The translations under genes were made by a program, and so were the position numbers. The notes beneath the pieces were generated by a model, which saw only the letters and a program-made list of their open reading frames with translations, was not told the DNA's origin and ran no database searches. Below, piece after piece: positions 15,169-24,145 of a stretch of 33,187 nt of DNA. Source of the DNA: JAVBSN01 sp031556525 (GTDB lineage: Bacteria; Bacillota; Clostridia; Lachnospirales; Lachnospiraceae); the NCBI GenBank assembly GCA_031556525.1, contig JAVBSS010000032.1, positions 1-33,187 on the forward strand, given 5' to 3'. Each line of letters opens with the position of its first letter. Position 1 is the stretch's first letter.

Positions 15169-15870
15169 ATGCTAGTGCTTGATCATGTTACAATGACATA
15201 CCCAACTGGAATAACGGCACTTAACGATGTTACTATTGATATTGCTAAGGGTGAGTTTGTATTTATAGTTGGTAGCAGTGGATCAGGTAAATCCACACTA
15301 ATGAAACTGCTTCTTAAAGAGATTAATCCGACTGAAGGTAGAATTAAAGTTAGTAATTATGATTATTCTAATATAAAGAGGCGAGAAATACCTAAGGTAA
15401 GAAGAGAAAGAGGATTTGTATTTCAGAATTTCAGATTGCTTAAAGATAGAAATGTATATGAAAATGTTGCCTTTGCACAGAGAGTTATAGAGGCATCACC
15501 AAGAACGATAAGAAGACAGGTGCCAGCTATGTTATCCCTTGTAGGTCTTACGGATAAGTATAAATCATATCCTAAGGAATTATCAGGTGGTGAGCAACAG
15601 AGGGTCGCCTTGGCGCGTGCACTAGTTAATAATCCTCCTATTTTATTGGCGGATGAACCAACAGGCAACCTTGATCCTAAGAATTCTTGGGAGATTATGA
15701 AATTGTTAGAAGATATAAATAAAAGAGGTACCACAGTAGTGGTAGTAACACATGATAAAGAAATGGTTAATATGATGAAGAAGAGAGTAATAACTCTTAA
15801 AAAAGGTCAGATTATTAGCGATGAGAGTAAAGGTGGTTATTCAGATGAAGATAAGTTCGGCATGGTATAG
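15169..15870 (+). CDS. ftsE: cell-division ABC ATPase FtsE
   Basis: 233-aa ATPase that, with FtsX, transmits a division signal across the membrane to a peptidoglycan hydrolase. Walker A GSSGSGKST is at 35-43, signature LSGGEQQRVALARA, Walker B ILLADEPTGNLDP, H-loop VVVTHD. The short length and the following ftsX and M23 gene make the identification firm. Its last 26 bases overlap the ftsX start, implying translational coupling. Confidence 0.95.
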   Translation: MLVLDHVTMTYPTGITALNDVTIDIAKGEFVFIVGSSGSGKSTLMKLLLKEINPTEGRIKVSNYDYSNIKRREIPKVRRERGFVFQNFRLLKDRNVYENVAFAQRVIEASPRTIRRQVPAMLSLVGLTDKYKSYPKELSGGEQQRVALARALVNNPPILLADEPTGNLDPKNSWEIMKLLEDINKRGTTVVVVTHDKEMVNMMKKRVITLKKGQIISDESKGGYSDEDKFGMV

Positions 15871-16756
15871 TATTAAGCAAGGTGCTAAGAACATTCAGCG
15901 TAATCTGATATTCTCATTAGCATCTATTGGAACGATTGTAGCATGTTTATTCCTGTTAGGAGTATTTTATGCAATAGTGGTTAATTTTCAACAAGCAGTA
16001 AGTGATGTCCAAAGTACAGTTACTATTTCAGTCTTCTTTGATGAGGGCATTGATGGTGATTCTGTGGCAGCAATTGCTGAGCAGATTAGAGTTAGAAGTG
16101 AAGTTGCAACAATGGACTATATATCAGCAGAGAAAGCATGGGAAAGATTTGTTGAAGAGAAGTTCAGCGATGCAAAAGAAGAAGTTGCCGCAGCATATGG
16201 AGACGATAATCCTTTAGCTAATTCAGCTTCTTACGAGATAACATTGAAAACGGTATCAAAACAAAAAGAATTTGTAGAATTTCTAGAAAATATAGAAGGT
16301 GTCAGATTGGTTAATAGTTCTGATGTAGCTGCAACAAGTTTGATAACACTTAATTCACTAGTTGGATATGCATCTGTAGGTATTATATGTATATTATTAT
16401 TAGTATCTATATTTCTTATTAGTAATACTATAACTATTGGTATTACAGTAAGAAAAGATGAGATAGCTATAATGAAATTAATAGGAGCGAGCAATGCTTT
16501 TGTAAGAGCACCATTTATGGTGGAAGGAATTACTATAGGTATTATAGGTTCGCTTATACCAGCATTAATGCTATACTATATGTATGGCGCAGTTATAGAG
16601 TATATTGTTTCAAGATTTCCGATAATAAATGTATTTATGACATTTGTTTCTGCTCAGGACATATTTTCAACACTTATTCCTGTTATGATAGGTATAGGTG
16701 TTGGCATAGGATTTATTGGTAGTGCAGTAACTATGCATAAGCATTTGAAGGTATAG
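15845..16756 (+). CDS. ftsX: cell-division membrane protein FtsX
   Basis: 303-aa FtsX. A cytosolic amphipathic start (MKISSAWYSIKQGAKNIQRN) leads into membrane helix 1. A large extracytoplasmic loop (about 50-170, containing VTISVFFDEGID) is the part that contacts the hydrolase, and three C-terminal helices follow. An upstream in-frame ATG at 15821 exists, but the family start MKIS and AAGGTGG at 15829-15835 place it at 15845. With FtsE it forms the FtsEX complex; the next gene is the likely LytM partner. Confidence 0.93.
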   Translation: MKISSAWYSIKQGAKNIQRNLIFSLASIGTIVACLFLLGVFYAIVVNFQQAVSDVQSTVTISVFFDEGIDGDSVAAIAEQIRVRSEVATMDYISAEKAWERFVEEKFSDAKEEVAAAYGDDNPLANSASYEITLKTVSKQKEFVEFLENIEGVRLVNSSDVAATSLITLNSLVGYASVGIICILLLVSIFLISNTITIGITVRKDEIAIMKLIGASNAFVRAPFMVEGITIGIIGSLIPALMLYYMYGAVIEYIVSRFPIINVFMTFVSAQDIFSTLIPVMIGIGVGIGFIGSAVTMHKHLKV

Positions 16757-16766
16757 AGGAGTGCAT

Positions 16767-17933
16767 ATGATGAAGAGAAGGAAGCATATATTTAAAATAA
16801 TTACAATATGTATATTAGTTATATTTCTATCTATTAGTACATGTGCCACATCAACATCGGAGATAGATACTTCTGATTCAAATAAACAAGATATAGAGAA
16901 AAAGAGAAATGATGCCCAAACATTTTTGGATTCATTGGAAAAAGACAAGACTAATTTAGAAGGTTATGTTAAAGAGTTGGATAATCAACTAATAGTTATT
17001 CAAAATGAGATTTCTGATTTGGTTACAAGGCAAGAAGAGTTGAATGCAGATATAGAAGTAAAACAGGCAGAACTGGTTGTTGCAAAGGATAACGAGCAAG
17101 TTCAATATGATACAATGAAGAAAAGAATTCAATATATCTATGAGAATGGTGATATGAATTACTTTGATGTAATATTTAAGGCATCTAGTATGTCTGATAT
17201 TATTAATAGCTCAGAGTATATTTCACAATTAGCAGATTATGATTATCATATGCTTAATGAATTAATAACGATACGTCAAGATATTGCCTTGGCAGAATTG
17301 TTGTTGGAAGAGGATTTAACTCAGGTTAGCAATTTATTAGTTGAACAGCAGGAAAAAGAAGGAGAAGTAAATACTTTAATTACTGCTAAAAATGATGAAA
17401 TAAATCGTTACGAAAATTCTATTGGAGAACAATCAGAGCTTGTACAGAAATATGATCAACAACTTCAAGCTATAGAAGATGAATTAGCAAGAATAGCAGC
17501 ATTAGCGGCACAACAGTCAGGATATACAGGTCCTTACACGGGAGGGGCACTTCTATGGCCTTGTCCTGCAAGTAGTAGAATAACTTCACCATTTGATCCT
17601 AATAGAGTACATCCAGTATTGGGTTACGCTAGACCTCATAGGGGTATTGATATTGGTGTTGGTGTTGGAAATACAGTTATTGCGGCGGCAGCGGGTAAAG
17701 TTATTAAAGCTGAATATGATGGTGGCGCAGGTAATTATGTATTGATAGATCATGGTGGTGGATTAGCAACTATATATATGCATAATTCACAACTATTAGT
17801 AAGTGCAGGAGATATAGTAACAGCAGGTCAGACAATAGCATTGTCTGGATCAACTGGATTATCTACAGGACCACATTTGCATTTTGGTGTAAGTGTTAAC
17901 GGAGCATATGTTAATCCTATGAATTATTATTAA
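16767..17933 (+). CDS. coiled-coil M23 (LytM) murein hydrolase/activator, EnvC-like
   Basis: About 388 aa. An N-terminal signal helix (IITICILVIFLSIS) is followed by a long coiled coil (about 45-250) and a C-terminal LytM/M23 domain. The Zn-binding residues of active M23 enzymes are retained: HRGID (His and Asp near 291 and 295) and PHLHFG (His near 372). EnvC of E. coli has lost these, so this protein may cut peptidoglycan itself. Domain order and position right after ftsEX match the EnvC/PcsB-type partners driven by FtsEX. The start is ATG 16767 or 16770 behind GAGGAG; GTG 16761 overlaps that site. Confidence 0.9.
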   Translation: MMKRRKHIFKIITICILVIFLSISTCATSTSEIDTSDSNKQDIEKKRNDAQTFLDSLEKDKTNLEGYVKELDNQLIVIQNEISDLVTRQEELNADIEVKQAELVVAKDNEQVQYDTMKKRIQYIYENGDMNYFDVIFKASSMSDIINSSEYISQLADYDYHMLNELITIRQDIALAELLLEEDLTQVSNLLVEQQEKEGEVNTLITAKNDEINRYENSIGEQSELVQKYDQQLQAIEDELARIAALAAQQSGYTGPYTGGALLWPCPASSRITSPFDPNRVHPVLGYARPHRGIDIGVGVGNTVIAAAAGKVIKAEYDGGAGNYVLIDHGGGLATIYMHNSQLLVSAGDIVTAGQTIALSGSTGLSTGPHLHFGVSVNGAYVNPMNYY

Positions 17934-17956
17934 ATATAATTAGTTAGAATATATTT

Positions 17957-17985
17957 GAAAGAGCAGGTATCCAACCTGTTCTTTC
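17957..17985 (+). terminator. hairpin after the M23 gene
   Basis: GAAAGAGCAGGT and ACCTGTTCTTTC pair over 12 bp with one G·U around a 5-base loop. The T run after it is poor, so it may be a weak terminator or an mRNA-stabilising stem. Bases 17986-18156 hold no further clear element besides the ctpA ribosome site. Confidence 0.5.
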
Positions 17986-18156
17986 GACTTATTGAATGAA
18001 AAGAGTGAAAAAATATTTACTCTTGCGCTTGTGATTTTACCATTGAAGCAAGTAAGATTACAGCACTAAATTATGGAATATAAGTATCTAGTAACATTTC
18101 TAGGTATTCATATAAAATTAAGCCATATATTATGGTAACTAAAAGGAGCTAGGGTT

Positions 18157-19386
18157 ATGAGACAAAAAGTTAGTGGATACAAAAGATTTACGTTATTAGT
18201 TATTTCGATAATGATGGTATTATCATTTGTTGGATGTACAACTGATAATGGTAATATAATCAACAGCCTAGGGGGTCAAAGTAGTAATTCGAGTAGTAGC
18301 CTTTTGAATAAAGATGTTGAGAAGAAGGCAGATGAAATACAAGAAATCATTGATGGCTATTTTTATTTTGAAGCAGATGAGGAAAATATAACAGAGAACG
18401 TATATAAAGGAATGATGGAAGGTCTAGATGATCCATATTCAGTATACTATACTAAGGAAGAGTATGCTAAGTTACAGGAAGAAACATCAGGAGAATATGT
18501 AGGTATTGGTGTTCAAGTAAGCCAAGATCCTGAGACAAAAATAATTACAATGGTTAAACCATTTAAAAACAGTCCAGCAACAGAAGCTGGAATTAAAAAA
18601 GGAGATATTCTTGTTGCAGTTGATGATCTAGAATTATCGGGCGAAGAGGTATCGGAAGTAGTTAAATTGATTAAAGGCGAGGAAGGTACTGTTGTAAAGA
18701 TTAAAGTGTACCGTGAAGGAGAATCAGATTATCTAACATTTGACGTTACAAGAAGAAAGGTTGAGAATCCTACAGTAGAGTATGAGATGTTAGACAATAA
18801 CGTAGGTTATATTAGTGTATCAGAGTTCTATGATGTTACAGCAAATCAGTATAAAGCAGCAGTTGAGGAACTTAAGGCTCAAGGAATGAAGGGACTAATA
18901 GTTGATCTTAGAGACAATCCAGGCGGATTGTTAACAGCTGTAGTTGATATGTTAGATTATATGCTTCCAGAAGGTAAGATAGTATATACTGAGGATAAAG
19001 ATGGAAATATTATAAGCGAATATAGCTCAACTGATAAAGAGAAGTTTGAATTACCATTAGTAGTGTTAGCAAATGAATACAGTGCAAGTGCTTCAGAGAT
19101 ATTTACAGGAGCAATTAAAGACTATGGCATCGGAACTATTGTTGGTAAACAAACATATGGAAAAGGCATTGTTCAAAGATTATTCGAATTAAAGGATGGA
19201 TCAGCAGTTAAAGTAACAATTGCTAAGTATTTTACTCCGAATGGAAATGATATTCATAAAATAGGTGTTGAGCCAGATGTTGAGGTTGATTTAAGTGAAG
19301 AAGCTAAGAAGGAAGTTGATCTTAGTAAGGAAGATGATAATCAATTACAAAAAGCTATAGAAATTATACAAGAAAATATTCAATAG
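18157..19386 (+). CDS. ctpA: S41 C-terminal processing protease (CtpA), lipoprotein
   Basis: 409-aa secreted serine protease. The signal peptide ends in a lipobox (LSFVGC, Cys27), so it should be lipid-anchored outside the membrane. A PDZ domain lies at about 112-190 (GEYVGIGVQVSQD; SPATEAGIKKGDILVAVDD) and the S41 domain follows. The Ser-Lys dyad fits Ser311 (NEYSASASE) and Lys336 (QTYGKG), with the usual 25-residue spacing. CtpA/CtpB proteases cleave envelope or signalling proteins; being beside ftsEX and an M23 hydrolase suggests control of cell-wall enzymes (inference). AAAAGGAG precedes ATG 18157. Confidence 0.93.
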   Translation: MRQKVSGYKRFTLLVISIMMVLSFVGCTTDNGNIINSLGGQSSNSSSSLLNKDVEKKADEIQEIIDGYFYFEADEENITENVYKGMMEGLDDPYSVYYTKEEYAKLQEETSGEYVGIGVQVSQDPETKIITMVKPFKNSPATEAGIKKGDILVAVDDLELSGEEVSEVVKLIKGEEGTVVKIKVYREGESDYLTFDVTRRKVENPTVEYEMLDNNVGYISVSEFYDVTANQYKAAVEELKAQGMKGLIVDLRDNPGGLLTAVVDMLDYMLPEGKIVYTEDKDGNIISEYSSTDKEKFELPLVVLANEYSASASEIFTGAIKDYGIGTIVGKQTYGKGIVQRLFELKDGSAVKVTIAKYFTPNGNDIHKIGVEPDVEVDLSEEAKKEVDLSKEDDNQLQKAIEIIQENIQ

Positions 19387-19454
19387 ACTTGTCTTATTTT
19401 GTATTTTAATGTAAAATGTTTTTTGTTTTTAAATTATATTTAGGAGGCACTTAG

Positions 19455-20996
19455 GTGAAAAAGGAGATAATTATAGTACTAGACTTTGGTGGTCAGTACA
19501 ATCAATTAATAGCGAGAAGAGTAAGAGAATGTAATGTGTATTGTGAGGTTCACCCTCATACTTTAAGTATTGATAAGATAAAGGAAATAAATCCTAAAGG
19601 AATAATACTTACAGGTGGTCCTAATAGCGTATACGATGAAGAATCACCACGTTATGAGAAGGCGTTGTTTGAGCTAGGAATTCCTGTGTTAGGTATATGT
19701 TATGGTTCTCAATTAATGTCATATATGTTAGGTGGTACTGTAGAAACAGCACCAGTAAGCGAATATGGCAAGACAGAAGTAGATGTAGATAATTCTTCGA
19801 AGTTATTTAATGATGTATCTTCTAGCACAATCTGTTGGATGAGTCACACAGATTACATAGCTAAAGCGCCAGAAGGATTTAAGATAGTTGCAACAACTCC
19901 AGTATGTCCAGTTGCTGCAATGGAAAACATAGAAAAGAAATTATATGCAACACAATTCCACCCAGAAGTTATGCATACAGTTGAGGGTATGAAGATGTTC
20001 AACAACTTCGTATATAATGTATGTGAATGTGCAGGCGATTGGGTAATGTCTTCATTTGTTGAGGATACAATCAAATCAGTACGTGAAAAAGTCGGTAATG
20101 GTAAAGTGTTATGTGCATTATCAGGTGGCGTTGATTCATCAGTGGCAGCAGTATTATTATCAAAAGCTATAGGAAAGCAACTTACATGTGTATTTGTAGA
20201 CCATGGTTTACTACGTAAAAATGAAGGCGATGAAGTAGAGGCAGTATTTGGACCAGAAGGTGACTATGACCTAAACTTCATTCGTGTAAATGCACAAGAT
20301 AGATTCTATAATAAATTAAAAGGCTTTGAAGAACCAGAAGCTAAACGTAAAATTATAGGTGAAGAATTCATCAGAGTATTTGAAGAAGAAGCAAAGAAAA
20401 TAGGTGCTGTAGATTATTTAGTACAAGGAACAATCTACCCAGATGTAATAGAATCAGGACTTGGCAAATCAGCAGTAATCAAATCTCACCATAACGTAGG
20501 TGGTCTACCAGACTGTGTAGATTTCAAAGAAATAATTGAACCGCTACGTCTTCTATTCAAAGACGAGGTACGTAAAGCAGGTCTAGAACTAGACATTCCA
20601 GAATATTTAGTATACAGACAGCCATTCCCAGGCCCAGGTCTAGGAGTTAGAATAATAGGTGAAGTAACACCAGAGAAAGTACGCATAGTGCAAGATGCAG
20701 ATTTTATCTACCGTGAAGAAATAGCAAAAGCAGGAATTGATAAAGACCTAGGTCAATACTTTGCAGCTATAACTAATATGCGTTCAGTAGGCGTAATGGG
20801 TGACGAAAGAACATACGACTATGCAATCGCTCTAAGAGCAGTATTAACAAGCGACTTCATGACAGCAGAATCAGCAGAATTACCTTGGGAAGTAATCGGC
20901 AAGGTAACAACAAGAATAGTAAATGAAGTAAAAGGTGTAAACAGAGTATTGTATGACTGTACAGGAAAACCACCTGCTACGATAGAGTTTGAATAG
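19455..20996 (+). CDS. guaA: GMP synthase (glutamine-hydrolysing)
   Basis: 513 aa, full-length GuaA converting XMP to GMP. The N-terminal glutamine amidotransferase has its triad Cys82 (GICYGSQLM), His169 and Glu171 (FHPEV). The ATP-pyrophosphatase P-loop SGGVDSS begins near 223. The C-terminal dimerisation domain ends with the conserved KPPATIEFE. The start codon is GTG behind AGGAGG. The short leader (68 bases) has no recognisable purine riboswitch. The 3' end of guaA is a well-known integration hotspot, and here the accessory region begins immediately after the stop. Confidence 0.97.
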   Translation: MKKEIIIVLDFGGQYNQLIARRVRECNVYCEVHPHTLSIDKIKEINPKGIILTGGPNSVYDEESPRYEKALFELGIPVLGICYGSQLMSYMLGGTVETAPVSEYGKTEVDVDNSSKLFNDVSSSTICWMSHTDYIAKAPEGFKIVATTPVCPVAAMENIEKKLYATQFHPEVMHTVEGMKMFNNFVYNVCECAGDWVMSSFVEDTIKSVREKVGNGKVLCALSGGVDSSVAAVLLSKAIGKQLTCVFVDHGLLRKNEGDEVEAVFGPEGDYDLNFIRVNAQDRFYNKLKGFEEPEAKRKIIGEEFIRVFEEEAKKIGAVDYLVQGTIYPDVIESGLGKSAVIKSHHNVGGLPDCVDFKEIIEPLRLLFKDEVRKAGLELDIPEYLVYRQPFPGPGLGVRIIGEVTPEKVRIVQDADFIYREEIAKAGIDKDLGQYFAAITNMRSVGVMGDERTYDYAIALRAVLTSDFMTAESAELPWEVIGKVTTRIVNEVKGVNRVLYDCTGKPPATIEFE

Positions 20997-21004
20997 TAAC
21001 GATC

Positions 21005-21350
21005 TCCAAGGACAATCCCCATTATCCCCTAAGGGACAAAATGGACTATTCTCGAGATAAAAGCATTGAATGAAATTAAACCTTGAAAATGAGAAGAAAG
21101 AATTCTCGTTTTTGGGGTTTGTTTTATTTAGAGGAGGTTTTGCGAGAAATGCTAGGAAGTCGCAAGAACACTAGGTTTGATGGATGAGAGAATGATTGAA
21201 TACCTTGAAAAAATGATGTTAAATTATTGTTGAAAATAAATAGATTGTATCTTGGGATGGATACTTGAATTTGGTCTTTAGAGGATGATGGAGTTTGTCC
21301 TTTGGAGGCATTTCGAGGATAGTGATGAGTGTCTCGGGATATAGTACTTT
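21005..21350 (+). repeat. diverged non-coding repeat, copy A
   Basis: The 567 bases after guaA contain no supportable gene. Besides the terminator they hold a repeat also found at 25650-26020. Shared blocks are GACAAT…TATCC…GACAAAATGGACTAT…GAGATAA, then CTTGAAAAAATG…TGAAAATAAATNGATNGTAT, then TTTAGAGGATNATG…TTGTCCTTTNGAG…GATAGT. Both strands are free of good coding signals. From 21355 to 21515 a looser series of CGTTTTTGGGG-like words occurs. Confidence 0.55.
21078..21130 (+). terminator. terminator after guaA
   Basis: AAACC (21078-21082) pairs with GGTTT (21116-21120), and AAAATGAGAA (21086-21095) with TTCTCGTTTT (21103-21112), followed by GTTTTATTT. The same CTTGAAAA-N-GAGAA/TTCT-N-GTTTTTGGGG design recurs at 30270-30306. 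Confidence 0.7.
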
Positions 21351-21564
21351 TCCAAAAACACGTTTTTGGAAAAATTTTATAGGAACAAGAATGTAGCATT
21401 TTCAAGGGTTTCAAGAGTTTTTAGATTCCCCAAAAATTTTCGGATTTTAGGGAAAAACACGTTTTTGGGAAAAAAGAAGTGTTTTTGGGGAAATGGTATT
21501 CGTTTTTGGGGATTTGCTTTGAATGGGATATTTAACCTTGAATTCTAAGGAAGTAGGTGGCTTT

Positions 21565-21918
21565 ATGAGGAAAGCTAATTTTAAAGGAAGGTGTCAAAAG
21601 AGGTCGCTAGAGAAATGCATAGATGTATGTAAGACTTATGATGAGTTGCAATATACATATGCGAATATTCTTGATGAGCAAGAGGATGTTTTAGAGATAA
21701 GATGTAATGTATTGCTAGAGGGATTAGAAGAAGGTGCATATACAAGTGATTTTGTATGTGTTAAAGAAAATAATGATTTAATGGTGAGAGAGTGTGTGAA
21801 TAGAAATCTCCTAACTAAACCAATGACGATAAAATTGCTAGAGGCTTCAAGAGTGTATTGGCTTAGACATGGCGTTGATGATGGGGGGGTAGTAATTAAT
21901 GAAGAAAGGACTATATAG
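21565..21918 (+). CDS. TnsA-like endonuclease of a Tn7-like element
   Basis: 117-aa protein resembling the short TnsA-N-type nucleases of Firmicute Tn7-like transposons. Opening MRKANFKGRCQKRSLEKC, then DVLEIRCNVLL, YTSDFVCV and LMVRECVNR give the PD-(D/E)xK-like order, with Glu44, Asp62 and Glu76 as candidate metal ligands; the last motif is REC rather than the canonical (E/Q)xK. TnsA makes the 5' cuts that free a Tn7-type element. An in-frame ATG at 21523 exists, but GTAGGTGG sits before 21565. It overlaps the next, truncated gene by 20 bases. The assignment is from pattern memory and is moderate. Confidence 0.6.
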   Translation: MRKANFKGRCQKRSLEKCIDVCKTYDELQYTYANILDEQEDVLEIRCNVLLEGLEEGAYTSDFVCVKENNDLMVRECVNRNLLTKPMTIKLLEASRVYWLRHGVDDGGVVINEERTI

Positions 21919-22141
21919 AAAAGGTGAAGAATTAGTTAGGGTATTAAAAGTAGAAGAAGATAAATTATTTATTGTTGATTGTAAGAAGAAAATAATGCCA
22001 TGTTGGATAGATAGAGAAATAGTTGAGGAATATGAAGAGTGTGGTGAAGACGCATTAGAGAGAGATTATGAGAATATGGAATGTTTAGGTGAAGAGTCCA
22101 AAGCTATAGCATATAAAAATTATACATTAATAGTAGACTAA
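21899..22141 (+). pseudogene. truncated TnsB-like transposase, N-terminal fragment
   Basis: 80 codons beginning MKKGLYRKGEELVRVL and continuing with IVDCKKKIMPCWIDRE. This resembles the N-terminus of the large DDE (TnsB/Mu-type) transposase that normally follows the small TnsA-like gene in Firmicute elements. A full gene would run several hundred residues; here the frame stops after YKNYTLIVD and no DDE domain follows, since an IS110 lies just downstream. The element is therefore a dead remnant. A genuine small protein cannot be excluded. Confidence 0.5.
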
Positions 22142-22290
22142 CTATTAAAGAAAGTCAATAAAAATGTTTAAAAACAAAAATATTTTTATATAAAGTGGCA
22201 ATGACGTTTCGTTGCAATCAGAACATTGAAAACTGCATGACAAATAGAGCATCCAAACGGTGCTCAAAAAGAAGATATGGGATTGAAAAA

Positions 22291-23466
22291 TTAGACGGCT
22301 TTAATGTATTGCTGGTTAGATTTTTCGAGTTGATAAATAACACGAACAAGTTTTTTTGCTGCATGTGACATAGCTACATTGTAGTGTTTGCCTTCTGCTC
22401 TTTTTTTGGAGAGATACAACGCAAATGTTGGATCCCAATGGCAAACATATTTTGCGGCATTGAATAAAGCATAACGAAGATATCTAGAACCACGTTTTTC
22501 CATCCGGGAATGGGAACTATCTAATTTGCCAGATTGATAGGTTGTGGGCGATAGCCCTGCATAAGCAAGGATTTTATCAGGAGAATCAAATCTTGAAAAA
22601 TCGCCAATTTCAGCAATAATCATAGCCCCCATTCTATAACTGATTCCAGGAATACTTAGAATTGGAGAATTGATACTATCCATAATCATTTTGATCTGAT
22701 CTTCAATTTCTTTGATTTCGGAATCAAGCTCTCGGATAAGTCGGATTGTATGTTTTAATTCAAGTGATTTCGCTGGCATATTTGATCCGATGGAATTTCT
22801 TGCAACGTCTCTAATGGAAAGAGCAACATCTTTGTGATAGTGCCCTTTTGAAGCATCTTCAAGAAGATTAGATAATCTAGTCAGATGAGAAGAAGCTACT
22901 TGTTTTGCACCAGGGTATTCGTAAAGCAAAGTATAGACAGAAACCATATGAAGCGTGGGAACAAGCTTTTCTAATTCAGGAAACAGAATGCACACTAGCC
23001 TTGATACAGAGACTTTAAGGGCAGAACGTTCTTTTACTTTGTCAAAGCGATAGCGAGTTAATGACTTTAATTCTTCGTTGTGATAAGATGTGTCTGAGTA
23101 GGACTTTAAGTTCACATCAGACATTAGCATAGAAGCAATTGTTCGGGCATCTACTTTATCCGTTTTCGTCTGTCTAAGGCTTAGACTTTTTCTGTACAGA
23201 TTTGTATGTAACGGATTGATAACATAGGTGGGCAAACCTTTATCAATGAGATAACCGAGAAGATTGTAACTATAGTGTCCAGTGGCTTCTAGGCCTACTT
23301 TTACTTTAGAGACATCTTCCATTACGGATTTAACCTTTAGATAAAGATTATCAAAGCCTTCTAGATTGTTAGAGATGGTAAAAGCATTATAAAGAACTTC
23401 TCCATCTGAGTTTGTGATAAAGCAATCATGCTTATCCTTAGCAACATCAATTCCTATAAAAATCAT
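22291..23466 (-). CDS. IS110-family transposase
   Basis: 391-aa DEDD transposase/recombinase. The N-terminal RuvC-like domain shows Asp7 (IGIDVAK), Glu60 (GLEATGHY), Asp103 and Asp106 (KTDKVDARTIA). The C-terminal Tnp_20 domain shows PGISYRMGAMIIAEIGD and AYAGLSPTTYQSG, whose Ser is the proposed nucleophile, followed by KRGSRYLRYALF. Length and motifs are intact, so it may be active. An AAGGAGG lies before the start. Members of this family are guided by a bridge RNA transcribed from the element's non-coding end. Confidence 0.95.
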   Translation of the reverse strand: MIFIGIDVAKDKHDCFITNSDGEVLYNAFTISNNLEGFDNLYLKVKSVMEDVSKVKVGLEATGHYSYNLLGYLIDKGLPTYVINPLHTNLYRKSLSLRQTKTDKVDARTIASMLMSDVNLKSYSDTSYHNEELKSLTRYRFDKVKERSALKVSVSRLVCILFPELEKLVPTLHMVSVYTLLYEYPGAKQVASSHLTRLSNLLEDASKGHYHKDVALSIRDVARNSIGSNMPAKSLELKHTIRLIRELDSEIKEIEDQIKMIMDSINSPILSIPGISYRMGAMIIAEIGDFSRFDSPDKILAYAGLSPTTYQSGKLDSSHSRMEKRGSRYLRYALFNAAKYVCHWDPTFALYLSKKRAEGKHYNVAMSHAAKKLVRVIYQLEKSNQQYIKAV

Positions 23467-23489
23467 ATAGGGACCTCCTTAAAATTATT

Positions 23490-23657
23490 GTGATACTGTT
23501 TTAAGATCCACAGGGCTCCTTGCAATTGTAACCTACTTCTTGATAAACCGTCATGCGGTAACTAACTGATTAACAAATGAACAAAGAGACTGTGGTTGGA
23601 GCCTCGTTTAAACCATCAAGTGGTAGGAGGAATGAACCAATCCACAGTATCTTAAAA
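23490..23657 (-). ncRNA. candidate bridge RNA region of the IS110
   Basis: Non-coding stretch upstream of the transposase. On the minus strand CTGTGG-A-TTGG (23647-23637) pairs with CCAACCACAG (23599-23590), enclosing an ACCA/TGGT hairpin (23624-23612). A second hairpin ACCG/CGGT lies at 23559-23547. ATCTTAAAA at 23649-23657 and TTTTAAGAT at 23499-23507 are complementary and bracket the whole. This two-loop layout fits IS110 bridge RNAs, which have a target-binding and a donor-binding loop; the loops were not matched to flanks. Confidence 0.5.
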
Positions 23658-23658
23658 T

Positions 23659-23739
23659 AGCATAGCCGAACCTGTAGAAAAGGTAAAGAATGACTATGAC
23701 AATATAATAGTAGGGGGTAAAGAATTATCAGATGAATAA
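23659..23739 (+). pseudogene. gene fragment beside the IS110
   Basis: An open stretch of about 26 codons reads as plausible protein (IAEPVEKVKNDYDNIIVGG then KELSDE, stop at 23737) and starts abruptly at the IS edge with no start codon. It may be the 3' end of a gene cut by the insertion. A 20-codon frame overlaps it (23732-23794, beginning MNNRPLMEVKGHF). Neither is recognised. Confidence 0.3.
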
Positions 23740-23856
23740 TAGACCGTTAATGGAGGTAAAAGGGCATTTTGAAATAGAGAAATGTAAAAAATAATAATGC
23801 CAATAGGATGTCTTACTTATATTTTTTGTTTTTTTACGAAACTACCGATTTAATTA

Positions 23857-23885
23857 TTGCAATGTATGTATTTATATGCTACAAT
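23857..23885 (+). promoter_or_regulatory. promoter of the small cassette
   Basis: TTGCAA (23857-23862), 17 bases, then TACAAT (23880-23885), with TG one base before the -10 box (extended -10). It is the best promoter in the 490-base gene-poor stretch 23656-24145. Downstream, ACGGTG-type words at about 23951, 24094 and 24131 recur in the leader. Confidence 0.6.
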
Positions 23886-24145
23886 ACTACTACATGATTA
23901 ATTGATTATTGTTGAAGAGAAATACTAGCTATTTTTCAAATGACAAAAATACGGTGAGTGTTGGTTGTACTATAAATACTTGTAATAAAAAATGTAAATG
24001 AGATGATTTATTGTATTATAAATATTATAATGCCAACTAGATAATATTAACTGAAAAGCTTGTTTATATAAAATGTATTAAATTGTAGAAAAACGGTGGG
24101 TTGATATAAAGTATTAAAAAAACAAAAGAAAACGGTGTGGGTAAT

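Larger units (their letters stand above)
22200..23657 (-). mobile_element. IS110-family insertion sequence
   Basis: Contains one intact transposase and a non-coding 5' part with strong secondary structure. IS110 elements lack conventional terminal repeats, so the ends are approximate. The right edge is placed near 23657 where the structured region stops, and the left edge somewhere in 22142-22290, where a GAGCA/TGCTC hairpin (22248-22266) precedes the stop codon. Confidence 0.6.

Noticed and set aside
19387..19454. Purine riboswitch before guaA
   Set aside because: The 68-base leader lacks the three-helix core and conserved junction bases; only a ribosome site is seen.
20970..20996. Attachment-site duplication of the guaA 3' end
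   Set aside because: guaA is an integration hotspot, but I found no second copy of its last bases in the window and no integrase gene.
21124..21414. Minus-strand 96-codon frame after guaA
   Set aside because: It has no ribosome site or recognisable motif and lies over the diverged repeat.
21355..21515. CRISPR-like array from repeated CGTTTTTGGGG words
   Set aside because: Spacing is irregular, words are short and vary, and no cas genes are present.
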